25,663 nt of DNA from Auxenochlorella pyrenoidosa (GCA_001430745.1 KQ482063.1:2047444-2073106); one strand, 5' to 3'. Positions 1 through 10,006 are shown, counted from the first letter of the stretch. The notes: generated from the sequence alone by a model not told the origin. Numbers and translations are program-made.

Positions 1-72
1 ACCTGCCTCCCCCGCCCACCTCTCGGCACCTGGCCTGAGGCCCTTAGGCCCACAAGACACCCAGCTGCATGA

Positions 73-91
73 CCCCCCCCCCCCCCCCCCC
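73..91 (+). repeat. C(19) homopolymer in intron polypyrimidine tract
   Basis: Nineteen consecutive C residues sit 4 nt before the CAG acceptor of the LanC-like last exon. They probably act as the polypyrimidine tract. The length may be inexact because homopolymers this long are error-prone. Confidence 0.85.
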
Positions 92-98
92 GCGCCAG

Positions 99-282
99 GT
101 GGCTGCACCGTGCGCTGCAGTTTGCGGCCTTCATGGAGGAGGAGGAGTTCCGGGCGGGGGCGCGCAACCCCGACCACCCGCTGTCGCTGTACGAGGGCGG
201 CGCGGCGCGGCTGTGCCTGCTGGCCGACCTGGCCGGCGGGCCCGGGCGGGCCGCCTTCCCCATGTTCGAGGTGGACTTTTGA
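99..282 (+). CDS. LanC-like protein, C-terminal exon (partial)
   Basis: This is the last exon of a gene whose earlier exons lie left of the window. A C-rich tract and CAG at 96-98 form the 3' splice site. The exon reads from TGG at 100 to the TGA at 280-282. The peptide has the hallmark end of eukaryotic LanC-like proteins (LANCL/GCR2-GCL family): an aromatic/Leu helix with FAAFMEEEEF, then NPDHPLSLYEGGAA, LCLLADL and the terminal FPMFEVDF, which match the family's 'TPD-P-SL-EG-AG---FL-DL---FP-FE' pattern. The family resembles bacterial lanthionine cyclases; eukaryotic members bind glutathione or add it to dehydroamino acids. The zinc ligands (Cys, Cys, His) would lie in exons outside the window, so catalytic integrity cannot be judged. 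The splice phase fits a one-base lead-in (G at 99). Confidence 0.8.
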
Positions 283-664
283 CAGGGGGGCACCGGGGGG
301 GTGTGGAGGACAGCCGTGCCCATGGGCCGCTGCAGGCAGCCCGGGCGGGCGTCTACCTCGCCGCTGCCTCAGTTGACTTGTACTGAGCCCGGGCAGCCTT
401 GGCTTCATTCCTTCCAGGCTGATCCGTCTGATTCTGTACATGTGTGCTGTATGTGATCTCTCATCTTTACATGTAAAGACGCTCTCTGCAAAATCCGTCC
501 ACGGCAGGGGCAACGTCTGCTACATGTGCTGCCCGCCACGTCGGCGACGCCCGTGGCTATGCCCGTCGGTCCGCTTGCAAAGCGGTACGATAGGCTGCGG
601 AGCTCGGCACCACTCCATCACGCCCTCTCCACACCGAGTTACCGCATCGTTTGCGGCAGGAGAG
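283..664. other. Intergenic: LanC-like 3' UTR and DUF493 gene 5' region
   Basis: No gene is supported here. It holds the 3' UTR of the LanC-like gene up to the TGTAA signal at 472, and then the presumed promoter and leader of the DUF493 gene. I see no clear TATA box. Open frames across it have no family-like content. Confidence 0.6.
465..478 (+). terminator. TGTAA polyadenylation signal within a 14-nt palindrome
   Basis: TGTAA, the usual green-algal poly(A) signal, is at 472-476, about 190 nt after the LanC-like stop codon. It lies inside the perfect palindrome CTTTACATGTAAAG, so the signal is present on both strands. Confidence 0.6.
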
Positions 665-1777
665 ATGCTCGCAAGCGCCGCTGCCTGTGGAAGGCTGCCC
701 GCGGGCCACCAGACTTTTTTTGCAGCGGCAAGGAGTCAATCAAAGCGGCGAAAGGCCCTGCCGCGTGCTGGCAAGTCCGGCGCCACTGGCACTGGCGGCA
801 GCGGCAGCAGCGACACCGCAGACGAACTGCCGCCAGAGCTGCAGGTCTGCAGCGGTGCCGATTGCTGCGCAGACGATGCCCTGCTGGGTTGAGAGTGTGG
901 TGCTGCAACAAGCAAGCCTCAGGGAGAGCCTGCAAGCTGCCAAAGCGCAATCAAAAGAGGAGGGCCAGCTCACTTGCAGTCTGCCCAGCCGGTGACGAGC
1001 GCCGGGCCCAGGCACTGCCACCCGTCACTGCAGAACCTGTGCATCTCCGAGGATGGGCAGTACCTCATCGACTCGACCACCGGCAAGGTTGTCAACGAGT
1101 TTGGGGCCACGCGCTTTGATGTGGCGGTTCGAGGTGCGCAGGCTGCTCCTTCTGTCCAGAGCGCTGCAGCTGGCTTGGGGCCCTGCACATCTGCCCCCTG
1201 CCTGCGTGCATCTGCCAGGCTGCAGTGGACGACATGGCAACCCAGTTCATGCTCTCCTGGGAGCTCCCTCTGGCGCCCCATCTGTCAGTACACATCCCCG
1301 CCCTCTCCCGTCCCCTGGCCCACCCACCCACACATTCCCACTGCCCCCTGCCGCGCAGCCATGCGTGGCGAGTTTGACCCGCCGGCGTACATGGACAACA
1401 CAGAGCGCTCCTCCGGCCTCCTACTCGACTCCCTCACCCAGTTCCCAGCCACCTATGACTTCCAGCTCGTGGTCAGGCGGCAGGCAGAGCAGCAGGGGCC
1501 GCCCGCGACAGGCAGCGGCAGCGGCGACGCCCAGGGCTTGGAGGCGGCAGGGGCGGCGGCAGCAGCAGAGGGGGAGCAGGCGGTGCTGGAGCGGTACCGC
1601 CGCCTGATTGCGGACGTCACCGCCGCCGACATCGCGGCGGCCGACTGCAGCGTGAAGCCGCGCCTGGGCGGCAAGTACCTCAGCCTGACCATCCCGGCCA
1701 GGGTGCAGGCGGCGCACGTGGTGGACCTGGTGTGGGATGCGCTGGCGGGGGACAGCCGGGTGATGATGAAGTACTGA
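665..1777 (+). CDS. DUF493-family (YbeD-like) plastid protein
   Basis: Three exons, 665-844, 1034-1133 and 1359-1777, give 232 aa with matching phases and GT-AG introns. Residues 1-60 are rich in Ala, Ser and Arg and look like a chloroplast transit peptide. The next part has NLCISEDGQYLIDSTTGK and GEFDPPAYMDNTE, found in plant members upstream of the domain. The C-terminal domain (about 121-232) begins QFPATYDFQLVV and ends KYLSLTIPARVQAAHVVDLV, the DUF493 beta-alpha-beta ACT-like fold. A Gly/Ala/Ser-rich insert separates the first strand from the helix. Bacterial YbeD is a small protein of unknown or regulatory role; plant homologs are plastid proteins without a settled function. ATG 665 was chosen because it opens the transit-like peptide and splices in phase 0 into the conserved exon. 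Upstream in-frame codons exist but look non-coding. Confidence 0.85.
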
Positions 1778-1791
1778 GTTTGAGTTAAAAT

Positions 1792-1797
1792 AATAAA
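1792..1797 (+). terminator. AATAAA-like poly(A) signal of the DUF493 gene
   Basis: AATAAA follows the stop codon by 14 nt in a short AT-rich stretch (1781-1798) that stands out from the GC-rich surroundings. No TGTAA follows before the convergent M20 gene, so this is the best candidate. Green algae more often use TGTAA, so confidence is modest. Confidence 0.4.
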
Positions 1798-1931
1798 AGT
1801 GCTGCTCCCCTGCCGGAGCCTGGTGCCCTCAGCCTGCTCCTTCCCGCTCATTTTTACTCGCCACTGCTTCCCAACCAGCTGTTGCTGCGCACAACCGTCG
1901 CCTCTGAGCCCAATCATCTCTGTCACTCATG

Positions 1932-1936
1932 TTACA
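1932..1936 (-). terminator. TGTAA poly(A) signal of the M20 peptidase gene
   Basis: TTACA on the plus strand reads TGTAA on the gene strand, 10 nt past the TGA (1947-1949). The implied 3' UTR is very short. It ends within about 150 nt of the convergent DUF493 stop. Confidence 0.5.
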
Positions 1937-1946
1937 GGGCAGCTGG

Positions 1947-4900
1947 TCAGAGCTCGGAGCGGTCGCCAGCGCCCTGCCCGCCGCCCGTCGCCTGCTGGCC
2001 CAGCTCAAACAGCAGCTCCACCCAGCCGCGCCGCGCCAGCCGGTACATCGACAGCTGCGGGGGCGGCGGCCAGGGGACCCGCGGGCGGTCAGCAAGGCGG
2101 CACGAGCGAGAGCGGCACGGCTGACCAAGAGGCAGGGGTGGCCAAGTGGCAGGGGTGACAAGAGACATGTCCAGGCCAGGCACGGCTGCCTTGCACCAAC
2201 AAAAGGGGGAAAAGCACCGGCGGCGGCGCCTCGAGGTGGCTGGCGCCGCTCAGACGCTGCCAGACGCTGCAGGCGCTGCCAGCTGCCGGTGCCCCCGGCG
2301 CCGGCGCAGCTGCCCGGCACTCACCGGGAAGTTTTCGTTGGGCGCATGGAGGTTGGAGTCTGGCAGGCCAAAGGCGAAGACGGTGGTGGAGGCCCCCAGG
2401 TGCTGCTGGAAGGCCGCCAGCGCGGGGATGGTGGCGCCTGCCACAGGGGGGGGGTGCGGGCTGGTTGGGTGAGAGATGGGGCGGGCGGGGGCGCTCGCCA
2501 GCTGGAGCAGGCGAGCCCGCGCTGCCGGGTGAGCAGGTCGGCCATGCAAGGCGAGGCCTGGCGGCCACAGGTCCTGCTGCCCCCCCGGCAGGGAGCAAAG
2601 CAGTGCAGCTCGGCAGGGGGGCCCTCGCCTGAGCGCGTGTACTTGAGAGAGTTGCCCATCAGCGCTGACAGCACCTGCGAGAGCAGGGCAGGGCAGGGCG
2701 GGGCTGGGGTCGTGAGCAAGCGCCGCCCCAACAAGGAACACGGGCAGGGGCCTGCGGGCGCCGTGCCGCAGCTCGGCCCGCCGCTCCTTGCGCCCTGCCG
2801 ACCTTGGCTGCCGCGCGGTTGGGCGTCGTGTCCCTGGGCTGCGTGTAGGGGTGCGCCTTGAAGCCGAGCAGCTTGATGGAGGCGTTGCAGGCGCGGGGCA
2901 GGTGGGCGGCCACGTGGGCCTCGATCAGGGCCTCGATCTGCAGGGGGGGAGCCTGGGGGCAGCCAGCCCGCCTTGCCAGGTGTAGTGCCATGCAGTCTAA
3001 ACTTTTGCGCTGCCTGATGTAAGCAGCAGCAGCAGCCCGCCCAGCAGGTTCGCTGGCGAGTGCGGGACGAGACGGCGGCAGGCAAGCAGCCGCCGCCACA
3101 GGCTGCCACCCCTTGAGCCCGGGTTCTGCGCCCTCGAGCTGGGCAGGCAGCGCACCCACCTCGTTGGGCGTCTGATCGGGCACCAGGCGCGCCGCCAGCT
3201 TGACAAAGGCACGGTGCGGCACAATCGTCTTGACACCCTCGCCTTGGAACCCGGCTGCGGGGCGGGGGCAGGGACGCAGCGGATGAGCACGGCGGGGCGG
3301 GAGGCATGCCCATGCTCCACTCCCAAACATGGAGGGCGCCGCCGGCCAGGGGCAGCAAGGGACCTGCAGGGCTGGCTGCCCTGGCTGCCCTGATGGGCAG
3401 CGGCGCGCCAGGCAACGCAAGCCAGCCAAAGGCGTCCCTGCTGCTGCGCACGGCGCAACCCGCACTCACAGCCCATGCCGACCACCTCTAGCGTGGGCCG
3501 GTGCCACAGTCGCTCCAGGCTGGTGTAGCCCTGCGGCAGCGGGCGGGCGCTGGGCAGCGGTTGATGCACAGCAGCCTGCCTGGAGGCGACGCAACCAATG
3601 CACAGCAGCCTGGCTGCCGAGTGGCATGCCAGCGTGTGGCTGAGGCAGCACCTGCACGGCGTATGAACCCAGCAGGGCGGCAGTGCAGCGCGCGGCGCGC
3701 GTGGGTGCGCACCTCCTCGCCAAATGCCTCGCTGGCGCCCAGCGGGCGCAGCAGCTGCAGCTCCTCGTCAAAGTTGTACGCGATGATGTCGTCCCTGCAG
3801 GTTTGGGAAGAGGGGAGGGTTCATACTGGGTTGCAAGGATGGGTGCGTGCACGACGTGCAATTGCATCAGACCCCCTGGCAAAGAACAGGGCACGGGAAG
3901 AGAGGGGAGCGAGGCGGCCCATGCTGCAGGCAGGTGGACATTCCGGCCGCCTGACCGGGTCATTTGGTTGAACCAGAGCGTGGCCTGGCATGCCTCAGCA
4001 GGGGCACCCGCTGCGCCCCACCGCCCTCCCCTGCCTGCCTGTCTTGCCGCCCTGGTCACCTGTCGGCATCAGTGATGGGACGAACCCTGTCATAGAAACC
4101 CTGGATGGCCACCGAGTGGTTGCCCGGGTGCCACATGGTGGACAGCAGCTGCGCCAGGGCACGAGCCGGGTTCTGGACCGCCCCGCCGGCCATTCCTGCA
4201 GCCACGGGCGCCGGCAGCAGGCAAGGGGGGCGCCTTGCAAAGGGTCGCAAGTGGCACCCTGGGCGGCGACGCAATGCGGGTGCCGCCGTAGCCAAAGCCA
4301 ACACACACAGCAGAGGGAAGCCTCCTGCAGGCGGCCGAGCTCCCGTGCACGCCTGGCGGCATGGCACCCCTCGCGCGCCCCACCCGAGTGCACATCCGTG
4401 TGCGCAGTCACCAGCTCCACCTCCAGCGCCAGCGCACCCCTGGGGGCCGGGGTGGGCAACAGAGGGGCAGCTCTCGCTGTCTTGCGGGGCAGCCGAGTGC
4501 TGGGCGGCCTTCGCGCCCAGGCCCGGCTCGTCAACACGGCAGTGAGAGCCCTTGCTGGTGGCTGCCTACCACCCCCACCCCAATCCCGACCCCACCCCAG
4601 CTCCTCACCTCAGCCCCAGCGTCAGCCCCGGCTGGTCCTCTGCGATCTGCCCGCCATCGGCCGACAGGACAAAGTCTGCCGCCAGCAGGCCCCGGTGCTT
4701 GGCCAGGAAGGGCTCCAGGTGGGGGCTGCCCACCTCCTCCTCCCCCTCCAGCATCAGCTTGACGTTGATGGGCAGGGCAGGCCCGCCGCCCTCGCTGCTC
4801 TTCAGGATCGCCTCCAACGCCTGCGGGGAAAGGGAGCGAGCGAGAGGGGCGCCAGCTATACTGGCGGCGTTGGGTAGGCGGGCCGCCGCCGTGGCCTGGG

Positions 4901-6025
4901 AAGTGCGAGGAGTGACCATTCCAGCAGTGCCTCGTGCCGTGCACCATCGCGCCACCGCCCACGCTGTGCCTTGTACGTGCAGCCAGCGGGCGGCATGCAG
5001 GCATGTGCCACCAGGCAGCTGATTGCCGGCCGAGCATGGCCTGGCATGGCTTGCTTTGCTCGCGGAAGACAGAGAGGGGGGCGCACCCCCGACCCCCCAG
5101 CCCACCTGGATGGGCGGCAGCACCCCGCTGCCCTTGTCGTCGCTCACGCCGCGCCCCCAGAAGCGCCCGCCGCGGATCTCCGGCCGGAAGGGCGGCGAGT
5201 CCCACAGCGGCGCGGTGTCGGCGGCAGGTTGCACGTCAAAGTGGCCTGCGGCACATTTTGAAAAGGGAAGTCCACAGGCGGTCACAGCGGTGGGCGGTGT
5301 TGAGGAAGCAGGGCGACAGCGGCGGGCAGGCGGGCAGCGGCAGGTGCGCAAGGTGGCAGGACCGGATGCGACGCCGCCACGCTGTGCCCACCGTAGATGA
5401 GGGCTGTGGGGGCGCCCGGCGGGGCGTGCAGGAAGTCAGCATACACCACGGGGCGAGGGCCCTCGGTGGGCAGGATCCTCACATTCTGCTGGGAGGGGAG
5501 GGGCCACACCAGGCAGAGGCGCTCATGGCAGCAGCAGGGTGGGACATCAACTGGGCCCATGCTCTCTGCGCAGCCTCGCTGGCTGGCCCTCAGCGTTGGC
5601 AGTGCTGCCATGAAGCACGCTTGACCGGCGGTCAAGCAAGGCGGGCCCCAGACCTCCAGCCCCGCCGCCTCCAGCCGCCGCTGCAGCCAGCCGGCTGCGG
5701 CCAGGAGGTCGCCGTGATTCTCCGGCAGCGCCGACACAGAGGGGATGGCAGCCAGCTCCAGCAGGTCCCGGTTGTAAGCCTCCTCGCCCTCGGGCCTGCA
5801 GGAGAGGAGCGAGCATCGTGAACGGCAGTGGACGCGAGGCAGGTGGCGGCGGCGGCAGTAGGCAGGTGATTCCCCAGGGCGAACATCCCGGCAGTCATCA
5901 GATCGTCTTCATGAGCCGCCTCGCCTGGCCAGGTAGCGCAGGGCGCTCTCCTTGCGAAGGGCGGCCGCTGACACGGACCCGCCGGCCACTAGAGCGGCGG
6001 TCAGCAGCGTGATCAGAAGGCGCAT
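1947..6025 (-). CDS. M20-family metallopeptidase (CNDP/DUG1-like dipeptidase), secreted
   Basis: Fourteen exons on the minus strand: 6025-5925, 5795-5654, 5485-5392, 5245-5106, 4820-4609, 4439-4384, 4195-4060, 3794-3713, 3530-3470, 3254-3160, 2937-2803, 2674-2629, 2437-2325 and 2054-1947. They sum to 1521 nt, 506 aa, close to the family's 470-500. All phases agree. The di-metal site is complete: His114 and Asp116 in GHFDVQP, Asp148 in GVSDDKG, Glu187/Glu188 in EGEEEVGS, Asp214 in SADGG and His464 in NLHAPNE. The dimerisation ('lid') domain shows VTAHTDVHSG, GGAVQNPARALAQLL and GEGVKTIVP. Residues 1-20 (MRLLITLLTAALVAGG) are a signal peptide, whereas CNDP2 and Dug1 are cytosolic, so this copy probably acts in the vacuole, wall or medium. 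Likely reaction: hydrolysis of dipeptides such as Cys-Gly. Introns 1 and 12 need GC donors (AG|GCGAGG). Intron 2 has a tandem CAGCAG acceptor (exon 3 could start at 5488). Confidence 0.9.
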
Positions 6026-6949
6026 GGGGAAAGGGGCTTCCGAGGGCTGCCTGATCACTTTCCAAGCGTCTTGGGCTTCTGCGCCTTTGGCGGAGGGCGC
6101 GCAGGTGCCTGCAAACCCTGCGTCCTCTGATTCAAGTGCCAAAAAGAGAATGATTGGAGGGAGAAGTCGACTGTTGACTGCATCTACGGTCCTGATTGAT
6201 GCTGTGCACCGCCCTGCGGCTCGCGGCCCGCTGCCGGCGGCCGAGCCTTCCATGCCAAGTGCTCTCCTGCTTTGAGCACAAGCCCTGTTGTTCGCCATCA
6301 TTCATATTTACTTATGATGGGTTGGGTAAGGTCAAGTCATGTGTCTGATCTGAGAACAACTTGACTACTTCTATCGAAGGAGGCGCGGCATGGGTGGAAG
6401 GGCCGGCTCAGCCTGTTCACATGACTGATGGCTTGGCATCAGGCCGTGCAGCGTGGAAACCAACCCGTGGTTGCAGCATCAGTTTAGCACATTCTGGCCG
6501 GTGGCTACTAATTGCCAGCATGTGTCACTTGCGCGCAAATTGGCAAGGCTCCCCTTGCCAGCCCAGTTGGGTTGGGCGGAGGGTGGGCAGCAGCATGGGA
6601 CGCTTCTTGCACAAAAACTTCCGCATCGGCACTCCGTATTCTCTCCTACAGCCAGCTAGCAGTGGGCAAAGGATCCTCCGGATCATGCGCCAGCTTCCAT
6701 GCGGCCAGCACCGGCCCAGCTGTGACCCGCGGCCCCTCTAGTGCCCGTCTTTGCTGCAGGTGTTCTTTCAATTGGGCTTTATTACATTCAATTCTGACCC
6801 GCAGGCAGCCCCGCCAGCAGCAAAACTGGCGGAGGACCTGCCTCCTGTCACCGCTGCCGCCACTTGCTCCTTGCACAGCCCTGCACACTGCCTCCCATTC
6901 TTGGCATTCTGCAAGCATTCTTGCCCTCTACTCTAATTGATTTGCTGCA
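6026..6949. promoter_or_regulatory. Divergent promoter region between M20 peptidase and LPMO genes
   Basis: 924 nt between two outward-facing genes, with no supported gene inside. The AT-richer patches at about 6296-6360 and 6770-6800 contrast with the rest and may mark core promoter or leader sequence. No canonical TATAAA is obvious. The minus-strand frame stays open upstream of the M20 start as far as 6301. The signal peptide beginning at 6025 argues against that longer start. Confidence 0.5.
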
Positions 6950-9296
6950 ATGGCCGTGGTGCTGCTCGCGGCCGTCCTCTTTGCCCTGGGACTCCCGCAC
7001 AGCGCCACTGGGCACGGGTATCTGGAGCAGCCGGTCGCGCGCAATGTGCTGTCCTACCGTGCCGGCCAGCAGTATGACCCCCAGAGCCTCAGTTCCGGCG
7101 GTGAGAAGAACTTGCCGGAGGAAGGGGGGGAATGGGCGTGGTTCGGAGGGTCCTGGATGCAGCAGCACTCTTTCTGCCGGTGCGACGCGAGCAGTCACAA
7201 CCCGCGATGTGAACAGTTTTCCCTACCTTCCAGTGCAGCTGCCCATTGTGCCTCTTGTCATCCTGCACGCTCCCATTCTAACCTGAACCATCACGCCCTC
7301 TGGCCCGCAGGCGTCGCCGTGGTGTCTGCCGGCGGCGCTATCTGGCCAGCTGGCCAGCGCAGCATGTGCGGCGACCCCACCACCCTCGCCGAGCCGCGCC
7401 CCCACGAAGCCGGCGGCGCCTTCTGGACGGGCGCGGTGGCCCCGGCCAGCGTGTTCACCGAGGGGCAGGTGGTCAACCTGACGCTCCGCCTCACCGCAAA
7501 CCACATGGGGCGCTTCACCTTCCGGGTCTGCCGGGTGGTGGGCACCGACGTGGCGGCTGAGCGGGCGCAGCTGACGGACGCGTGCCTGGACGAGCACATC
7601 CTGCTGCAGGCCAACTCCCCCGATGCGCAGGTGAGGACACTTGACGAGGCATTTCAGGCTGGATGGAGAGCTTCAGGGGTGGCTGGAGCCTTGAGCGGGA
7701 ATATGTGCCCAGCCTACAAGACCTGGCACGCACTAAGCTGGCACCACCCCTCCCCACCGCAGTCTCCTGGCCAGCGCTTCTGGTACGTTTCGGGGAGCCA
7801 GTTCCTGTTCAACATGCCCTACCAGCTGCCCCAGGTGGATAAAGCCAAGGGGGGGTGACTGTGGCGAAGGGTCACAAGAAGGGGTGCCCGCAGCTTAACT
7901 TGCGTCCCATCTGTTTGGCCTTGTCTAGTCTGGACTCAAGACAGAGTTGTGCCACGGGCACTGCGGCAGTCCCTTCACCTCAATCGCCCGTTGTCCACCA
8001 ACACAACCACCGCATCACGGCACTGCTGCACGCAGGGCCTCAGCTGCGACGGCGCATCAGCCAAGTGTGTGTTGCAGTGGTATTGGACGACTGGCAACAG
8101 CTGCGACCCGCCCGGCACGCCCGCGCCCTACTCCCGCCCCCAGTTGGGCACCTGCGGCGCCGGCACCCCCTACCCAGAGGAGTTCCTGTGAGGGACTGGG
8201 GTCGCAGCAGGGCCTGAGGGGCGTCATAATTGCTGCGCCGCCGCTAAGTCAGAGAGGGCGCATCCGGTACCGACTGCAAGCACCCTGCCTCACCGCATGC
8301 AAGTTACTCCGTGCACTAACTGAAGCCCCTGTCTTTTGCTTTCCCAACTTGCCCACCCGCAGCAATTGTGCCGACATCAGGATCCTGCCAGCTGGCAGCA
8401 GCACGGCAAGCCCCCCCCCTTCCTCTGGCAGTGGCAGCCCCCCACCACCTACATCCAGCGGTGGCCCGCCTGATGCCTCCCCGCCACCCTCCCCGCCCGC
8501 ACCGGCCCTTCAACCGCCACTGCCAGCCGCCCTCTCATCTCCGCCCCCTCGCCCCTCGCCCAACCCTCCTACGCCCTCCCCTCCATCTCCCCGTCCGTCG
8601 CCCACCCCTCCAAAGCCCTCCCCTCCACCTCCCCGTCCCTCACCTACCCCCCCTCGCCCAAGGCCCCCTTTGCCTCGCCCCTCGCCACCGCCAAGCCCTG
8701 TGGTGCGCCCGCCGCCCCCGTCACCAGCCCGCGCCCTGCCGCCAATGCCCCCGGGTGCCGCCCCGCCTGCTGCCGCGACCTTCTGTGCCGGCAAGGCGCC
8801 TGGTTTCTACGCTGACACCCTCAGGCAAGATAACTGCATTTGTGTGCCGGTCGAGTGCACACTGGCGCAGCGCATCTTGCAGCAAACTGGATGCCAGCTA
8901 ACAGCGCACCCTGCGCCTCACGCACTGCCTTTAGGTTGGCTGCATACCACCCCACCCCCACCCCCCACCACCATCCACAACACACCCACCCTCACCCATG
9001 CATGCGCACTTTTGCAGTGGTTGCAGAGGCTACTACCGCTGCGAGACCTCTGGATCCTGGTACTTTAAATGCCAATCGGGGCTGCTGTTCAACCAGGTGA
9101 GGAGCGTGGGGTGGAGCGAGAAAGTCGTGATGAGGCTGCCCTCGTGCAATTTTGCCAGACATGGCTGCCACTTACACACGTGTGATCGTATCCTACCCTC
9201 TTGATAACTCAGGCCATCACTTCGTGCGACTGGCCAGCGAATGTGGTCTGTCTGGGGACGGCACGCCGAGCGACGCGCCGCATGCTGGAGCAGTGA
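6950..9296 (+). CDS. Secreted lytic polysaccharide monooxygenase (AA15-like) with Pro-rich linker and CBM14 domain
   Basis: Seven exons: 6950-7100, 7311-7630, 7763-7834, 8036-8187, 8363-8824, 9018-9096 and 9213-9296; 1320 nt, 439 aa. Residues 1-21 are a signal peptide ending SATG, so the mature protein starts at His22 (HGYLEQPVARN), as LPMOs require. The second histidine-brace ligand is His115 in LTANHMGRFTFRVC. CGDP (70-73), a PHEAGG stretch, KCVLQWYWTTGNSCDPPGTP and PEEFLNCADIRI follow the AA15 order; Phe231 is in the axial position, where relatives have Tyr or Phe. Residues about 244-370 are a Pro/Ser-rich, extensin-like linker with SPPPP/PSP repeats. Residues 372-425 form a CBM14 (peritrophin-A) module with six cysteines: 373, 388, 394, 404, 417, 425. 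Predicted role: copper-dependent oxidative cleavage of chitin or chitin-like glycan outside the cell. Intron 5 needs a GC donor (AG|GCAAGA), which restores Cys388. Confidence 0.88.
8400..8770 (+). repeat. Low-complexity Pro/Ser-coding repeat (HRGP-like linker)
   Basis: A C-rich stretch encodes imperfect repeats such as PSPTPPKPSPPPPRPSPTPP. It separates the catalytic and chitin-binding domains of the LPMO. Such SP/PPSP modules in green algae are usually hydroxylated and O-glycosylated. Confidence 0.8.
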
Positions 9297-9313
9297 GCGG
9301 CACAGCGACGACC

Positions 9314-9335
9314 GTCTCTGCTGAAAAGCAGAGAC
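9314..9335 (+). other. Perfect 9-bp hairpin with GAAA tetraloop in LPMO 3' UTR
   Basis: GTCTCTGCT at 9314-9322 pairs perfectly with AGCAGAGAC at 9327-9335 around a GAAA (GNRA) loop. The stem begins 17 nt after the LPMO stop codon. It would form in the mRNA. Function unknown. Confidence 0.6.
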
Positions 9336-9790
9336 TTGGACGTCCCTGGCTGCCTCTGATTGTATGTTCTGAGTCTCAACCTGTGCGATACTTTCTCAGA
9401 GGTCAGGAACTCCTGCAGCATGCATTCCACGAAGGCGCCGGCGCCTGCTGGAACCTGCATGCAGAACCTGCATGGTCAGTTCCCCTCGATCCTTCCCTGG
9501 GCTGCATTTTATTTACCATTTTATACCATTGTTTAAACCTCAGCGTTTCTAGCAGTACCCAGCTGTGCGCTCGTAGAAGTCTGATGCAGCAGGGCAGATG
9601 CACAGCGGCAGCGCTGCAGGCCAGCGCGGCGCCAAGTTGTGCAGCAGGTGGTGAACCCTCGCAGGACCGCTTGCGCGCTCGTTCAGGTAAAATCAGAAGT
9701 TGCGCGCACGATCGTTCAACAAGAAGGGCGAGGCTGCCGAGGCGCCAAAACCAGAGTGACTTAAAGGCGAGCGGCTTCCCCTAAAGGGCG

Positions 9791-9796
9791 TATAAA
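9791..9796 (+). promoter_or_regulatory. Candidate TATA box of the ANKRD13-like gene
   Basis: TATAAA in the context GGGCGTATAAACGCG, about 210 nt upstream of the chosen start codon at 10007. It is the clearest TATA-like element seen in this intergenic region. Confidence 0.4.
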
Positions 9797-10006
9797 CGCG
9801 CTGATTCCGGCCTCTAGAGGGCAATTCATCGCCGCAGCGGGAGCCCGACACCCCCCTGCGCACAAGCATTCTGACCCGCCCGCGGCTGACGCTGCGCCGC
9901 GGTCCCGTCGGCGGTGCCCACTCTCCATTGCCCCGCAGGCCTGCGCAAGCTCCTGGCAAATCAGGCCTCCAGCCACAGTTGCAATGGGCGGGCGGCAGTG
10001 AGCGGC

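Larger units (their letters stand above)
9297..10006. other. Intergenic between LPMO and ANKRD13-like genes
   Basis: About 710 nt holding the LPMO 3' UTR, with its hairpin and an AT-rich patch around 9506-9540 containing near-repeats of TTACCATT and TATACCATT. The presumed promoter of the next gene follows. I found no TGTAA in the LPMO 3' flank and no supported gene. A CCCCGCAG at about 9942-9949 could be a splice acceptor for an upstream non-coding exon of the next gene. Confidence 0.5.

Noticed and set aside
526..1119. 197-aa open frame overlapping the DUF493 gene
   Set aside because: Arg-rich shadow in another frame. The conserved DUF493 exons are in the frame of 665 and 1034.
2321..3469. 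382-aa open frame on the minus strand
   Set aside because: It runs through exons 10, 12 and 13 of the M20 gene and their introns in mixed frames. Only short spliced parts match the family.
5925..6301. Upstream extension of the M20 start to ATG 6301
   Set aside because: The extension would bury a clear signal peptide that starts at 6025 and would add about 92 residues absent from the family.
6361..6741. 126-aa open frame in the M20/LPMO intergenic region
   Set aside because: Composition is unlike the neighbouring genes, there is no recognisable domain, and it lies where promoters are expected.
9121..9212. Possible C/D box snoRNA in LPMO intron 6 (GTGATGA like a C box)
   Set aside because: No CTGA D box follows at a suitable distance and no terminal stem is seen.
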